The notes beneath the pieces were generated by a model that saw nothing but the letters and a program-made list of their open reading frames with translations, did not search any database and was not told the origin of the DNA. Positions 1 through 7,898 of a stretch of 64,000 nucleotides of DNA are shown here, piece by piece. Numbering within the stretch: the first letter of the stretch is position 1; the number at the start of each line of letters is the position of its first letter. Both the position numbers and the translations under genes were made by a program. Source of the DNA: Spirosoma panaciterrae DSM 21099 (lineage in GTDB: Bacteria > Bacteroidota > Bacteroidia > Cytophagales > Spirosomataceae); the NCBI RefSeq assembly GCF_000374025.1, contig NZ_KB893239.1, positions 1-64,000 of the forward strand, read 5' to 3'.

Positions 1-211
1 GATTGTCTCGAATGGGAAAGTCTTGAATAGTAATTTCTGGCAGAAAGCCTTTGGAGAGTAGGTCTGGTTTTGCCCTACCGGCGTCTTCATAGTTGTTTTC
101 TTCCAAATACAGATGAAGTACTTCTAGGGACTTCTCGACACGCGTCAATTGATAATAGGATAGGATGAACTCGGGCAAGAGGTATTCGACTAAAGGCAAG
201 AAACTTTCCAA
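1..211 (-). CDS. ISAon1-family transposase, N-terminal part (cut by window edge)
   Basis: The reverse strand encodes a reading frame that continues out of the window at position 1. It reads ESFLPLVEYLLPEF, then a YLEEN segment, then KGFLPEITIQDFPIRDN. This pattern (LLPEF, a helical stretch, then GF.PEITIQDFPIR) is what I recall of the N-terminal region of ISAon1-type transposases. No ATG is present: an in-frame stop lies about 21 bases upstream and the likely start is TTG at 211, giving M-ESFLPLVEY. ISAon1 elements usually split the transposase into an N-terminal and a catalytic reading frame, so only the first would begin here. No terminal repeats could be identified. It may be intact outside the window or a remnant. 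Confidence 0.7.
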   Translation of the reverse strand, partial: MESFLPLVEYLLPEFILSYYQLTRVEKSLEVLHLYLEENNYEDAGRAKPDLLSKGFLPEITIQDFPIRDN

Positions 212-307
212 AACGGCTCGGTTTGATCAAACGTACAAACCTAGAAAAATACAACGCCCTCCACAAGTATTGTCCTTGATCCCGTTTCAACCGGAAGCTA
301 TTTAGCA

Positions 308-341
308 ACAAAAAAGCACTTACCATTACTGATAAGTGCTT
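308..341 (-). terminator. Rho-independent terminator of the tRNA unit
   Basis: Arms at 314-322 and 333-341 (AAGCACTTA and TAAGTGCTT) pair perfectly over 9 bp with a 10-base loop. On the minus strand the stem is followed by a run of T (the A run at 310-315). It lies just downstream of tRNA-Pro on the same strand, so it should end the tRNA transcript before the transposase gene. Confidence 0.8.
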
Positions 342-362
342 GATTATTTGGGACTTAAAGTG

Positions 363-436
363 TCGGGGTGGCAGGATTCGAACCTACGACCTCCTGCTCC
401 CAAAGCAGGCGCGATACCGGGCTACGCTACACCCCG
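363..436 (-). tRNA. tRNA-Pro (anticodon UGG)
   Basis: The reverse strand folds as a cloverleaf. The acceptor arms CGGGGTG (430-436) and CACCCCG (364-370) pair, with discriminator A at 363. The T arm contains GGTTCGAATCC. The anticodon stem CCTGC/GCAGG encloses the loop TTTGGGA with anticodon TGG. CCA is not encoded. It lies 83 bases downstream of tRNA-Ser and shares its terminator. Confidence 0.95.
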
Positions 437-519
437 AGTGTGGTACTATAAAATGCTACAGTCGAAAACACGTCAATTAACTTACTTCCGATTGGGACCT
501 GTATCACTTTATTCTCCTG

Positions 520-606
520 CGGAGAGAGAGGGATTCGAACCCTCGGTACCGTTACCAGTACGACAGTTTAGCAAACTGTTCCTTTCGGCCTCTCAGGCAT
601 CTCTCC
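520..606 (-). tRNA. tRNA-Ser (anticodon GCU)
   Basis: This is an 87-base class II tRNA on the reverse strand. The acceptor GGAGAGA (600-606) pairs with TCTCTCC (521-527), with discriminator G at 520. The anticodon stem ACAGT/ACTGT encloses TTGCTAA, giving anticodon GCT. A long variable arm typical of tRNA-Ser follows, then a T arm with GGTTCGAATCC. CCA is not encoded. Confidence 0.95.
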
Positions 607-641
607 GTAGCCAATTTGTTCGTTCCTGAACGATTGGGACA

Positions 642-672
642 CAAAGATAGGAGGATTAAACGTTTTCGTCAA
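642..672 (-). promoter_or_regulatory. Promoter of the tRNA-Ser/tRNA-Pro unit
   Basis: On the minus strand TATCTTTG (649 to 642) exactly matches the Bacteroidota -7 consensus TAnnTTTG. TTG at 672-670 lies 20 bases upstream, as expected for the -33 element. The tRNA-Ser 5' end is 35 bases downstream of the -7 box. Confidence 0.7.
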
Positions 673-773
673 GAGGAAATTTAAAATCTTTTCAGATTCG
701 CTAATTTCGCCCCCATCTGCTGCGAGGGGTACTATTTTTCAACTTCGTCAGCATCAGCCAGATACTTGATTTC

Positions 774-1736
774 ATGAACTGGATATATCCGTTTACGCGT
801 TCCGATTTTTTTTTCATTTGCCTGTTTATTGCGCTCTATACGCTCTATGTCTGGCGCACTTTTCGGCTCGCCCATCAACTGAATACGTCAGCCTGGGGAG
901 CTATCCCTAAATTTTTTCTGCGGGGCAGTTATCTTACCTTACTCATCATTGCCCTGCTGGGTCCATCATTTGGAGAATCCGTCGTAGACTTCGCCACATC
1001 GGGACACGACACCTTTCTGATTGTTGATATTTCCCGATCCATGGATGCTAATGATGTGGTACCTACTCGTCTGGAACGGGTGAAGTACGACATCCAGCAG
1101 CTTTGTGATACGCTACCCGCCAATCGATTCGGGTTGGTTATGGCTTCATCTGCCCCGTTTGTGCTGGCTCCTTTAACGGCCGATCAGGATGCACTCAAAC
1201 AATTTATTCGCGAAGTACACACCAGTATTGCCCCCACCGGAGGAAGTGACCTGTGCAGCGCCATTGAACTGGCCCACCAGAAACTTACTACCGATCCCTC
1301 TACCCGTCGGAGCGTTAAGGCAATGGTTCTGTTTAGTGACGGCGAAAATGCCAGTCCCTGCGAACGCAATACATTGATTCGGCTACGGATGCAGGGCATA
1401 CCCGTCATTACGGTCGGGGTAGGAACTGAAACGGGCGCATCGATTCGGCAGGGACGCGATTTTATTCGCGATGATAATCATCAGATTGTTCGGAGTCGGT
1501 TAAATCGCTCCTACTTGCAGGAGTTGGCCCGCGACAGCCGGGGCCAATTCATAGAGGCCGACGCTAATGGTCGGTATATCAATGAACTGGCGGGTATTTT
1601 ACAGTCATTGAAAGGAGGAATCAGCGACCAGCGTCGACTGGCAGTAGCTACCAATAAGTATTATTATTTCCTGCTGGCAGCACTTGGCCTCATCGCGCTC
1701 GATATACTTATAGCGATTCGTACCTTCCGACTATAG
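774..1736 (+). CDS. BatB-like VWA-domain membrane protein
   Basis: A 320-residue protein with two N-terminal membrane segments (about 11-29 and 50-65), a von Willebrand A domain (about 80-275) and a C-terminal membrane helix (about 297-316). The metal-site motif DISRSMD is intact, followed by the Thr and Asp positions typical of a MIDAS fold. This is the layout of BatA/BatB proteins of the Bacteroidota Bat (aerotolerance) operon. The domain should face the periplasm. The next gene encodes a TPR protein of BatC type. No moxR, DUF58, batA or batD gene is adjacent (tRNA genes precede it), so the pair is separated from the usual operon. Its exact role in this organism is unknown. Confidence 0.85.
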   Translation: MNWIYPFTRSDFFFICLFIALYTLYVWRTFRLAHQLNTSAWGAIPKFFLRGSYLTLLIIALLGPSFGESVVDFATSGHDTFLIVDISRSMDANDVVPTRLERVKYDIQQLCDTLPANRFGLVMASSAPFVLAPLTADQDALKQFIREVHTSIAPTGGSDLCSAIELAHQKLTTDPSTRRSVKAMVLFSDGENASPCERNTLIRLRMQGIPVITVGVGTETGASIRQGRDFIRDDNHQIVRSRLNRSYLQELARDSRGQFIEADANGRYINELAGILQSLKGGISDQRRLAVATNKYYYFLLAALGLIALDILIAIRTFRL

Positions 1737-1797
1737 GCGAGTCTCAACGTTTCATCTTATTTTTGGCTTCGTTTTATTGATTTGTTAGGGACTACAC

Positions 1798-1812
1798 TCT
1801 GCTGACAGCAGA
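1798..1812. repeat. Short palindrome between the Bat-like genes
   Basis: TCTGCTG and CAGCAGA flank a single A, giving a perfect 7-bp inverted repeat. Outer GACT (1790-1793) and AGTC (1815-1818) extend it imperfectly. No T-run follows, so it could be an RNA stem or a protein site rather than a terminator. Confidence 0.4.
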
Positions 1813-1851
1813 TTAGTCAATACCAATTGAATCCCTGGGGCAAGCTTACGT

Positions 1852-2547
1852 ATGATCTATTTACTCATTGCAGCCTGGATTTGGTTAAACGAGCTGATTT
1901 CTCTGAACCAGATTTCCCGTAACAACCAGGCCCGTCAGGAAGCTCAACTCGCTTATCAGTCGGGAAAATATCAGCGTGCCCTCACCTTTTATACGTATCT
2001 GACTCAGCATACGTCCACAATCGATGCCGCCGTTCGGTTGAACCTTGGTCATACCTATTTCAATTTGAAACAATACACCCAAGCCAAATCGCAGTACGAA
2101 GCCCTGCTCCAAACCGACAGGCATGATTTACGGACAGCCGCAGCCACTCAATTAGGCGTACTGGCCTGCCTTGAAAAAGATAGCGCATTAGCCCTAACGC
2201 TTTTTCGCCAGGCACTGCTCGAGAACGCAGACAATGAATCGGCCCGGTATAATTTCGAGCTTATAAAACGCTATTACTCAGGTCAGCCTCCACATAAGCG
2301 ACCAACTCATAAATCATCAACTCCTACTCCTCAACAGGTCAACAAACCCCGTCCTATGGGCGGTCAGCAAGTTGAACGGTCGACCCGGCAGGATGAGATA
2401 TTGCGTCGTTTTCGCCGTTTGAACCTAAGTGAAGAACAAGCGTTACAGTTGCTGGATGCCATGCGTGGCGATGACCTGCCGTATGCCTTGACCCGCTCGG
2501 CTCGTCAGAATAGTCCAAAGCCCCAGGAGGGTGAAAGTCGATGGTAG
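1852..2547 (+). CDS. BatC-like tetratricopeptide repeat protein
   Basis: A 231-residue protein with a short hydrophobic N-terminus (residues 1-12) and tandem TPR helices over about 25-140, with motifs such as AYQSGKYQRALTFY, LNLGHTYFNLKQYTQAKSQYE and NESARYNFEL. A Pro/Ser/Thr-rich polar linker follows (about 140-185), then a basic helical segment. The order VWA protein then TPR protein matches batB-batC of other Bacteroidota, where the TPR protein is thought to scaffold the VWA proteins in the envelope. It lies 115 bases after the VWA gene on the same strand. The function is inferred from family and neighbourhood only. Confidence 0.75.
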   Translation: MIYLLIAAWIWLNELISLNQISRNNQARQEAQLAYQSGKYQRALTFYTYLTQHTSTIDAAVRLNLGHTYFNLKQYTQAKSQYEALLQTDRHDLRTAAATQLGVLACLEKDSALALTLFRQALLENADNESARYNFELIKRYYSGQPPHKRPTHKSSTPTPQQVNKPRPMGGQQVERSTRQDEILRRFRRLNLSEEQALQLLDAMRGDDLPYALTRSARQNSPKPQEGESRW

Positions 2548-2598
2548 AATCGGAATGTGGTGGCTTATTAACCACAGCTCCAAAACAAATACATACCT

Positions 2599-3774
2599 AT
2601 GAACGAAGTAGTTATTATTGCTGCAGTTCGAACCCCAATCGGTAGTTTCGGTGGCGCTTTATCCAGCTTGTCGGCCACCGACTTGGGTGCTGCGGCCATT
2701 CGGGGCGCTTTAGCCCGCGCAGGTGTACAACCTGACCAGGTAGAGGAGGTCTATATGGGCAACGTCGTCTCGGCCAATGTGGGTCAGGCACCTGCCAAAC
2801 AAGCCGCGCTGAAAGCCGGACTGCCTGCCACCATTCCCTGCACGACCATCAATAAAGTTTGTGCTTCAGGTACGAAAGCCATCATGCTTGCCGCCCAGAC
2901 GATCCAGCTTGGTCAGGCCGATATCATTGTAGCAGGTGGTATGGAAAGTATGTCAAACACGCCATACTACATTCCTAAAGCCCGTTTTGGCTATAAATAC
3001 GGCAATGCTGAACTGGTCGACGGCCTGGCTCGGGATGGGTTGGTCGATGTGTATGATCAATGTGCGATGGGTGTCTTTGCGGACCAAACAGCCAAACAAT
3101 ATGCCATTAGCCGTGAAGAACAGGATGCTTACACCATACAATCGTATCGGCGGGCAGAAGCCAGTACACAGACTGGCCGATTCAGTGCCGAAATTGTACC
3201 CGTTGAGGTAAGGAGTCGAAAAGGGACCACGCTTATAGCTGAAGACGAGGAGTACAAAAATGTCATTTATGACAAAATCCCAACCCTAAAACCAGCCTTC
3301 AGCCCCAACGGTACCGTTACACCGGCCAGTTCATCGCCCATCAGTGATGGGGCTTCGGCTGTTGTTGTTATGAGCCGACGAAAAGCAGACGAACTGGGTA
3401 TCAAACCCCTGGCACGTATTCTGGCCTATGCCGATGCGGAACAAGAGCCTCAATGGTTTACAACAGCCCCCATAAAAGCGGTTCCTCTTGCGCTGGAACG
3501 CGCTGGATTGACTACCGACGACATTGATTTTTTTGAAGTAAACGAAGCATTTGCCGTTGTCCCACTGGCCTTTAGCAAACGTCTGAACATACCTCAGGAG
3601 AAACTCAATGCCTTCGGGGGAGCGCTATCCATTGGGCATCCGCTGGGTGCTTCAGGAACCCGAATCGTCACTACGCTCATGAACGTTCTGGAGCAAAACA
3701 ACGGCCGGTATGGTGCCGTTGGTATTTGTAACGGAGGTGGGGGCGCTTCGGCCATTGTTATTGAAAAATTGTAA
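2599..3774 (+). CDS. Acetyl-CoA C-acyltransferase (thiolase)
   Basis: A 391-residue thiolase, the normal length for the family. It condenses two acetyl-CoA to acetoacetyl-CoA or cleaves 3-ketoacyl-CoA in the cytoplasm. The nucleophile is Cys88 (INKVCASGTKA), with His347 (SIGHPLGASG) and Cys377 (GICNGGGGAS) completing the active site. The substrate loop GGMESMSNTPYY is typical of acetyl-CoA acetyltransferases. No beta-oxidation partner genes are adjacent, so the preferred direction and chain length cannot be told from context. The ATG start is followed immediately by the standard NEVVIIAAVRTPIG N-terminus. Confidence 0.93.
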   Translation: MNEVVIIAAVRTPIGSFGGALSSLSATDLGAAAIRGALARAGVQPDQVEEVYMGNVVSANVGQAPAKQAALKAGLPATIPCTTINKVCASGTKAIMLAAQTIQLGQADIIVAGGMESMSNTPYYIPKARFGYKYGNAELVDGLARDGLVDVYDQCAMGVFADQTAKQYAISREEQDAYTIQSYRRAEASTQTGRFSAEIVPVEVRSRKGTTLIAEDEEYKNVIYDKIPTLKPAFSPNGTVTPASSSPISDGASAVVVMSRRKADELGIKPLARILAYADAEQEPQWFTTAPIKAVPLALERAGLTTDDIDFFEVNEAFAVVPLAFSKRLNIPQEKLNAFGGALSIGHPLGASGTRIVTTLMNVLEQNNGRYGAVGICNGGGGASAIVIEKL

Positions 3775-3871
3775 ACCGTTTACGCATACAGCTTACTGGT
3801 GGCTCACGCATACCAAAATGTAGGCAGCCCCTCCCGCTGAACCGTAAATTGTGAACTGTAAATTGTTAAAA

Positions 3872-4807
3872 ATGAACGCCATTCAGGAAACAAATTTTCA
3901 TTTTCCCGGACAAACGGGATTTTATCGGGGAAAAGTACGGGACGTTTACGCCTTCCCGGACAAACTGGTTATGATTGCCTCGGATCGTATTTCGGCCTTC
4001 GATGTCGTACTTCCCCGCCCTATTCCGTTCAAGGGACAGGTCTTGAACCAGACAGCCGCATACTTTCTGAAAGCAACGGTTGATATTGTCCCCAACTGGC
4101 TCCTCGACGTACCCGACCCAAACGTGAGTATCGGTCTCAAATGCGAACCCTATGCGGTTGAAATGGTGGTTCGCGGCTACCTGGCGGGTCATGCCTGGCG
4201 GCAGTATCGCGACGGACACCGAACCCTGTGTGGCGTAGCCTTACCCGAAGGCTTGCGGGAAAATGATCGATTGCCCACGCCAATTATTACCCCGTCGACC
4301 AAAGCGCATGAAGGCCACGACGAGGATATTAGCCGCGAAGAAATCCTGAGTAAGGGGATTGTTTCGGAACCTGAGTACGTCCAGCTCGAACAGTATGCCC
4401 TGGCGTTGTTTGCCCGTGGCACAGAAATGGCCGCTCAGCAAGGTCTTATTCTGGTCGACACCAAGTATGAATTCGGCAATCTGGATGGCAAGGTTTATCT
4501 GATCGACGAGGTGCATACGCCTGATTCTTCCCGTTATTTTTACGCAGATGTGTACGCGCAAAATCAGCAGGCTGGACAACCGCAAAAACAATTATCGAAA
4601 GAATTCGTTAGAGAATGGCTTATTTCAAACGGTTTTCAGGGTAAAAGAGGGCAAACCGTTCCGCCTATGTCCGATGAATGGGTAAGTCAGATCACGAAGC
4701 GCTATATCGAACTCTTTGAGACAGTGACTGGCCAACGCTTCCAGCCCGATGAAACAACCGACCCACTGGCCCGAATCGAAACCAATATACGACAAGCGAT
4801 AAAATAA
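3872..4807 (+). CDS. purC: SAICAR synthase
   Basis: Phosphoribosylaminoimidazole-succinocarboxamide synthase joins CAIR and aspartate using ATP in purine synthesis. Recognisable segments are YRGKVRDVY near the N-terminus, ASDRISAFDVVLPRPIPFKG, the family signature region MVVRGYLAGHAWRQY, and LVDTKYEFG with LIDEVHTPDSSRY. The ATG at 3872 is chosen over an upstream in-frame GTG at 3851, because the GTG would only add seven residues encoded by a repeat-like stretch. The length of about 311 residues is normal for this SAICAR synthase subtype. No other purine gene is adjacent. The stop codon overlaps the left arm of an inverted repeat (4806-4875). Confidence 0.95.
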   Translation: MNAIQETNFHFPGQTGFYRGKVRDVYAFPDKLVMIASDRISAFDVVLPRPIPFKGQVLNQTAAYFLKATVDIVPNWLLDVPDPNVSIGLKCEPYAVEMVVRGYLAGHAWRQYRDGHRTLCGVALPEGLRENDRLPTPIITPSTKAHEGHDEDISREEILSKGIVSEPEYVQLEQYALALFARGTEMAAQQGLILVDTKYEFGNLDGKVYLIDEVHTPDSSRYFYADVYAQNQQAGQPQKQLSKEFVREWLISNGFQGKRGQTVPPMSDEWVSQITKRYIELFETVTGQRFQPDETTDPLARIETNIRQAIK

Positions 4808-4875
4808 TTTAGAATGACTGAATGATAGCATGACTGAATAACTTAACCTATTCAATCTTTCTATCATTCTAAATT
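4806..4875. repeat. Imperfect inverted repeat between purC and the STAS gene
   Basis: Perfect 12-bp outer arms AATTTAGAATGA (4806-4817) and its complement (4864-4875) enclose inner segments rich in GAATGA/ACTGAAT words that also partly pair. The left arm overlaps the purC stop codon. The right arm ends 8 bases before the ATG at 4884. Confidence 0.7.
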
Positions 4876-4883
4876 GAAGATTT

Positions 4884-5291
4884 ATGAATTATAGCATCGA
4901 GAAAAACGAACAGTACGCCCTGATCCGATTAACAGAGTCTATATTCGGCGAGGCCATAACTACTGATTTTGAAACGCTTAGCCGCAACCTTTTTCGGGAA
5001 GGATACAGCAATATCATCATTGATATGGCCCCTATTCAGTCGATTGACCCGGCAGGTGTGTCAACAATTCGAAAAATAAGTCGGCAATGCACCAATGAAC
5101 AGGGCTTGTTGGTTGTTGTTACTAAAAATGACGATCTGATTTCATTTCTGGACACAGCCCGTCTCAGCGATCTGACGATTCTGCCCACCGTGGAAGAAGC
5201 CATAGACGCTGTTTTTATGAACGAACTGGAAAACGACTTCCGAAGCGAAGCAGATGATGAGTATGATGTCGGAGGCAGTGTCGAGGCCTAA
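4884..5291 (+). CDS. STAS-domain protein lacking the usual phosphoserine
   Basis: A 135-residue protein with a STAS fold over about 1-112 (anti-sigma-factor antagonist type) and a very acidic tail. The core reads NIIIDMAPIQSIDPAGVSTIRK. In SpoIIAA-like proteins the corresponding loop is DSSG, whose Ser is phosphorylated by an anti-sigma kinase. Here the loop is DPAG, so that control is probably lost. The start of the ribonuclease Z gene lies inside the last codons of this gene in another frame. As I recall, the STAS-rnz order is common in Cytophagales. No partner kinase is adjacent, and the target is unknown. Confidence 0.8.
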   Translation: MNYSIEKNEQYALIRLTESIFGEAITTDFETLSRNLFREGYSNIIIDMAPIQSIDPAGVSTIRKISRQCTNEQGLLVVVTKNDDLISFLDTARLSDLTILPTVEEAIDAVFMNELENDFRSEADDEYDVGGSVEA

Positions 5292-6261
5292 CGCAGCCCT
5301 AACGCGCGTAGAAACAACCCATGAATCGGAACAACATCGTCCGAGCCATACCCCATTTACCCTAACCATACTGGGGGCAGGCTCGGCCACGCCCTCACTC
5401 CGACTCCATCAGACGGCTCAGTTGCTGACCGTCGGTAATGAATACGTTCTGATCGATTGTGGGGAAGGAACCCAGTACCGTTTGCTCGAACAGCGGATTC
5501 GTCCGGGCAGGCTCCGGTACATTTTCATTAGCCACCTGCATGGCGACCACTATTTTGGACTGGCTCCCCTCTTATCGTCATTGAATATGGCCGGGCGAAC
5601 CGAAGATCTTTATCTGTTCGGTCCCCGAGGTCTGGATGAGGTGCTGACGACGATTTTTCGGGTATCCGACTCCCGACTTGGCTTTCGCCTGCATTTTCAA
5701 ACGGTTGACCCAAATCAGGCTGCTCTCTTACTCGATCATCCACTCATGACGGTACAGTCGATTCCTCTCCAGCACCGAATCGACTGTACAGGTTACCTAT
5801 TCCGAGAGAAACAGGCCAAACCTCACTTGCTACGCGAGAAGCTTCCGGCCGATGTACCTATTGCGTACCTAAAACAACTGAAAGAAGGCAAGGATATTCT
5901 GGATGCCGATGGCCGGCTGCTCTACGCTGCTGCCGAGTATACAGAACCAGCTCCGTCCCCCCGCTCCTATGCGTTCTGCTCCGATACACGCTATGTAGAA
6001 GAGCTAACGACTCAGTTACAGGGCGTAAACGTACTATACCACGAAGCCACTTTCTTACAGGATAACAGTCAGCGTGCGGCTGAGGTATATCACTCGACTG
6101 CGGGACAAGCGGCTATGATTGCCGCCAACGCCCAGGCTGGCCGTTTGCTAATTGGTCACTTTTCATCACGGTACAAACAATTCGAGCTATTTCTGGAAGA
6201 AGCCAGAGCAATTTTCCCCGAAACGTACCTGGCAATCGAAGGGCAAACGACTGAAATATAG
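5254..6261 (+). CDS. rnz: Ribonuclease Z
   Basis: A metallo-beta-lactamase nuclease that removes tRNA 3' trailers. The signature FISHLHGDHYFGL supplies His94, His96, Asp98 and His99. LGAGSATP opens the catalytic domain, DTRY and LYHEATF carry further metal ligands, and GHFSSRY is the C-terminal motif. The domain usually starts near the protein N-terminus. Here about 34 residues precede it, with candidate starts ATG 5254, 5257, 5263, 5266 or GTG 5278, and no start codon closer to the domain. All candidates overlap the STAS gene by 14-38 bases, so translational coupling is likely. The exact start is uncertain. Confidence 0.92.
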   Translation: MMSMMSEAVSRPNAALTRVETTHESEQHRPSHTPFTLTILGAGSATPSLRLHQTAQLLTVGNEYVLIDCGEGTQYRLLEQRIRPGRLRYIFISHLHGDHYFGLAPLLSSLNMAGRTEDLYLFGPRGLDEVLTTIFRVSDSRLGFRLHFQTVDPNQAALLLDHPLMTVQSIPLQHRIDCTGYLFREKQAKPHLLREKLPADVPIAYLKQLKEGKDILDADGRLLYAAAEYTEPAPSPRSYAFCSDTRYVEELTTQLQGVNVLYHEATFLQDNSQRAAEVYHSTAGQAAMIAANAQAGRLLIGHFSSRYKQFELFLEEARAIFPETYLAIEGQTTEI

Positions 6262-6292
6262 ACACTTATTCTATCGCTTTTAATCTGGTAGA

Positions 6293-6348
6293 TTTCAGGT
6301 TTCAGCCTAATGGCATCGTATGGTCACCCGGCAATCTGAAACCTGAAA
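6293..6348. repeat. Inverted repeat downstream of rnz
   Basis: Perfect 13-bp arms TTTCAGGTTTCAG (6293-6305) and CTGAAACCTGAAA (6336-6348) are separated by 30 bases. No T-run follows. It lies between the rnz stop and the putative cdaA promoter. Confidence 0.7.
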
Positions 6349-6383
6349 CAATAAATCAGCCTATCCAAGTACATTATTCTGTT

Positions 6384-6391
6384 TATCTTTA
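6384..6391 (+). promoter_or_regulatory. Possible cdaA -7 box
   Basis: TATCTTTA matches seven of eight positions of TAnnTTTG (n counted as matching) and lies 25 bases before the ATG. This distance is also seen at other genes in this window. No clear -33 TTTG is visible. Confidence 0.4.
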
Positions 6392-6416
6392 GCCCGAAAA
6401 CTTTCTTAATTGATTC

Positions 6417-7223
6417 ATGCTGGCTTTTCGCCTGGGATTTTTAGAAATCGGGTGGCTCGATCTACTGGATATTGGGCTCGTCACCTTACTAATTTATCAG
6501 ATATATCATCTTGTTCGTGGGAGTGTTGCCAGCCGGGTATTTGTCGGGTATTTGCTGGTTTATCTTGCCTATTTATTGGTAAAAGCTCTGGGGCTCAACC
6601 TGATGACTACCATTCTGGAGTATTTCATCAGTGTGGGTGCCCTGGCGCTGATTATCATCTTTCAGCACGAAATCCGGCGGTTTTTACTGCTGATTGGCAA
6701 ATCGACGAATTTAACCAACAGCCGTCTGTTCAAGCGGTGGTTTCTTCGGGAGACCCAGGTTATGGACGCGTATGCCTCGCTCAAACCCATTCTGGATGCC
6801 TGTAAAGCGTTAAGTGGCGAATTCTCAGGGGGGTTACTGGTGCTTCAGAAGAATGATGATCTGGAAAAATTCGCCCAGTCGGGGGAGATTATTGACGCCG
6901 ATATTTCTAAACCGTTATTGCTGGCGATCTTCAGTCAGTACAGTCCTTTACACGATGGGGCGGTCATCATCAGTGAGGGGCGCATTCGGGCCGCCCGTTG
7001 CATTCTACCCGTTTCGGAAGATGATGAGCTACCCGCCACCCTTGGTTTTCGGCACCGGGCCGCCTTAGGCATGAGCGAAGCCACCGACGCAGCCGTCATT
7101 GCCGTATCGGAAGAAAGCGGTCGTCTGTCGCTGGCGCTGAACGGTGAGTTATACACCAACCTTAGTCAGCCTGAACTGGAAAGTCGTCTGGAAGGGTATT
7201 TGCGCGAACCGAAGGCTCACTAA
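6417..7223 (+). CDS. cdaA: Diadenylate cyclase (c-di-AMP synthase, CdaA/DacA type)
   Basis: A 268-residue membrane enzyme that makes cyclic di-AMP from two ATP. Three transmembrane helices fill about residues 10-90, followed by the DAC domain. The catalytic DGA motif is Asp180-Gly181-Ala182 (SPLHDGAVII) and the ATP-binding RHR motif is 212-214 (GFRHRAALG). This is the standard CdaA layout and length. The usual regulator CdaR (YbbR) and GlmM genes are not adjacent; a minus-strand gene follows. The second messenger typically controls potassium and osmolyte balance and envelope homeostasis. Confidence 0.95.
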   Translation: MLAFRLGFLEIGWLDLLDIGLVTLLIYQIYHLVRGSVASRVFVGYLLVYLAYLLVKALGLNLMTTILEYFISVGALALIIIFQHEIRRFLLLIGKSTNLTNSRLFKRWFLRETQVMDAYASLKPILDACKALSGEFSGGLLVLQKNDDLEKFAQSGEIIDADISKPLLLAIFSQYSPLHDGAVIISEGRIRAARCILPVSEDDELPATLGFRHRAALGMSEATDAAVIAVSEESGRLSLALNGELYTNLSQPELESRLEGYLREPKAH

Positions 7224-7270
7224 TTTGCGGGAATACGTCTGCGAGCTTGTTTTAACCCAACTTCAAAAGA

Positions 7271-7310
7271 AAACCCGGGGCGTCACTGAGGCAGTGACGC
7301 TCACTGGGTA
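7271..7310. repeat. Hairpin downstream of cdaA
   Basis: GCGTCACTG (7280-7288) and CAGTGACGC (7292-7300) form a perfect 9-bp stem with a 3-base loop. Flanking ACCC and GGGT can extend it. There is no T-run, so it is either a weak terminator or another structured element. The rest of 7224-7429 shows only a weaker TCCGAC/GTCGGA pair near 7350. Confidence 0.55.
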
Positions 7311-7429
7311 GCTTTGTTGGTCAAAAAGAGAGTGCCGTATAAGAATCCGACGTATATACCGAAAGTCGGAATGAAGTAGGTAGCTATCCGCTTCGGCTGA
7401 TCGGATTCGGCTTACTCGATTGCTCGTCT

Positions 7430-7837
7430 TTAATATTCAAGCATTCTTGGCAGCTTTTTGGCCTGCTCAACGAAGTCGCCAATTTGTTCAACCGAAGGGG
7501 GCCGTTGTGTATACTGCCGTACTTTGTTAATCTGAATCAGTTTAGCATGGAGATTGTCGGCCGAGCGTTGAGCCAGTTCTTTCACTGTATCCACTCCAGC
7601 CTCTTCCATAAGATCACTATAAACCCGGCCAATACCCTTGATACGGGCCAGATCAGCGCGATTGGCTAATTCCAGAATGGCTTTTGAATCAACACCACTC
7701 GCCGACGATAACGCTTTGCGGTCGTCAGGGGTACGGGTTGCTTCAAGCAACGAATCAGCATCGCTAATACCTTGTGCCTTTAGGGCGTTTAGAACAGCAT
7801 CTGTTATGCCTCGCAGTTCTCCTAATGTAAGGCTCAT
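7430..7837 (-). CDS. DUF4332-type helix-hairpin-helix protein
   Basis: About 135 residues starting at MSLTLGELRGIT. An upstream in-frame ATG at 7930 would add 31 residues overlapping the neighbouring small gene and its hairpin, so I reject it. The sequence holds two helix-hairpin-helix-like repeats: LGELRGITDAVLNALKAQGISDADSLLEA and the ARIKGIGRVYSDLMEEAGVDTVKELAQ segment. This resembles DUF4332 proteins, predicted to bind DNA or another protein through HhH motifs. It follows the 58-residue gene on the same strand. The biological role is unknown. Confidence 0.8.
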   Translation of the reverse strand: MSLTLGELRGITDAVLNALKAQGISDADSLLEATRTPDDRKALSSASGVDSKAILELANRADLARIKGIGRVYSDLMEEAGVDTVKELAQRSADNLHAKLIQINKVRQYTQRPPSVEQIGDFVEQAKKLPRMLEY

Positions 7838-7866
7838 GAAATAATGTTGAGTTTTGAATAAACAGC

Positions 7867-7887
7867 ACAACCCGACCTTCGGGTTGT
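7867..7887 (-). terminator. Hairpin between two minus-strand genes
   Basis: ACAACCCGA and TCGGGTTGT form a perfect 9-bp stem with a 3-base loop. It lies 12 bases after the stop of the 58-residue gene. On the minus strand only a weak T-rich stretch follows, so termination may be partial. Confidence 0.5.
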
Positions 7888-7898
7888 TGGGTACTTTT

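Noticed and set aside
87..326. A 79-codon minus-strand frame at the window start
   Set aside because: The transposase-like sequence is in a different frame of the same strand; the 79-codon frame has no family-like sequence and overlaps the tRNA terminator.
3765..3866. Possible inverted repeat before purC (GTAAATTGTGAACTG words)
   Set aside because: The right side is word-repetitive, but the left counterpart pairs only over short, interrupted stretches, so it is not counted.
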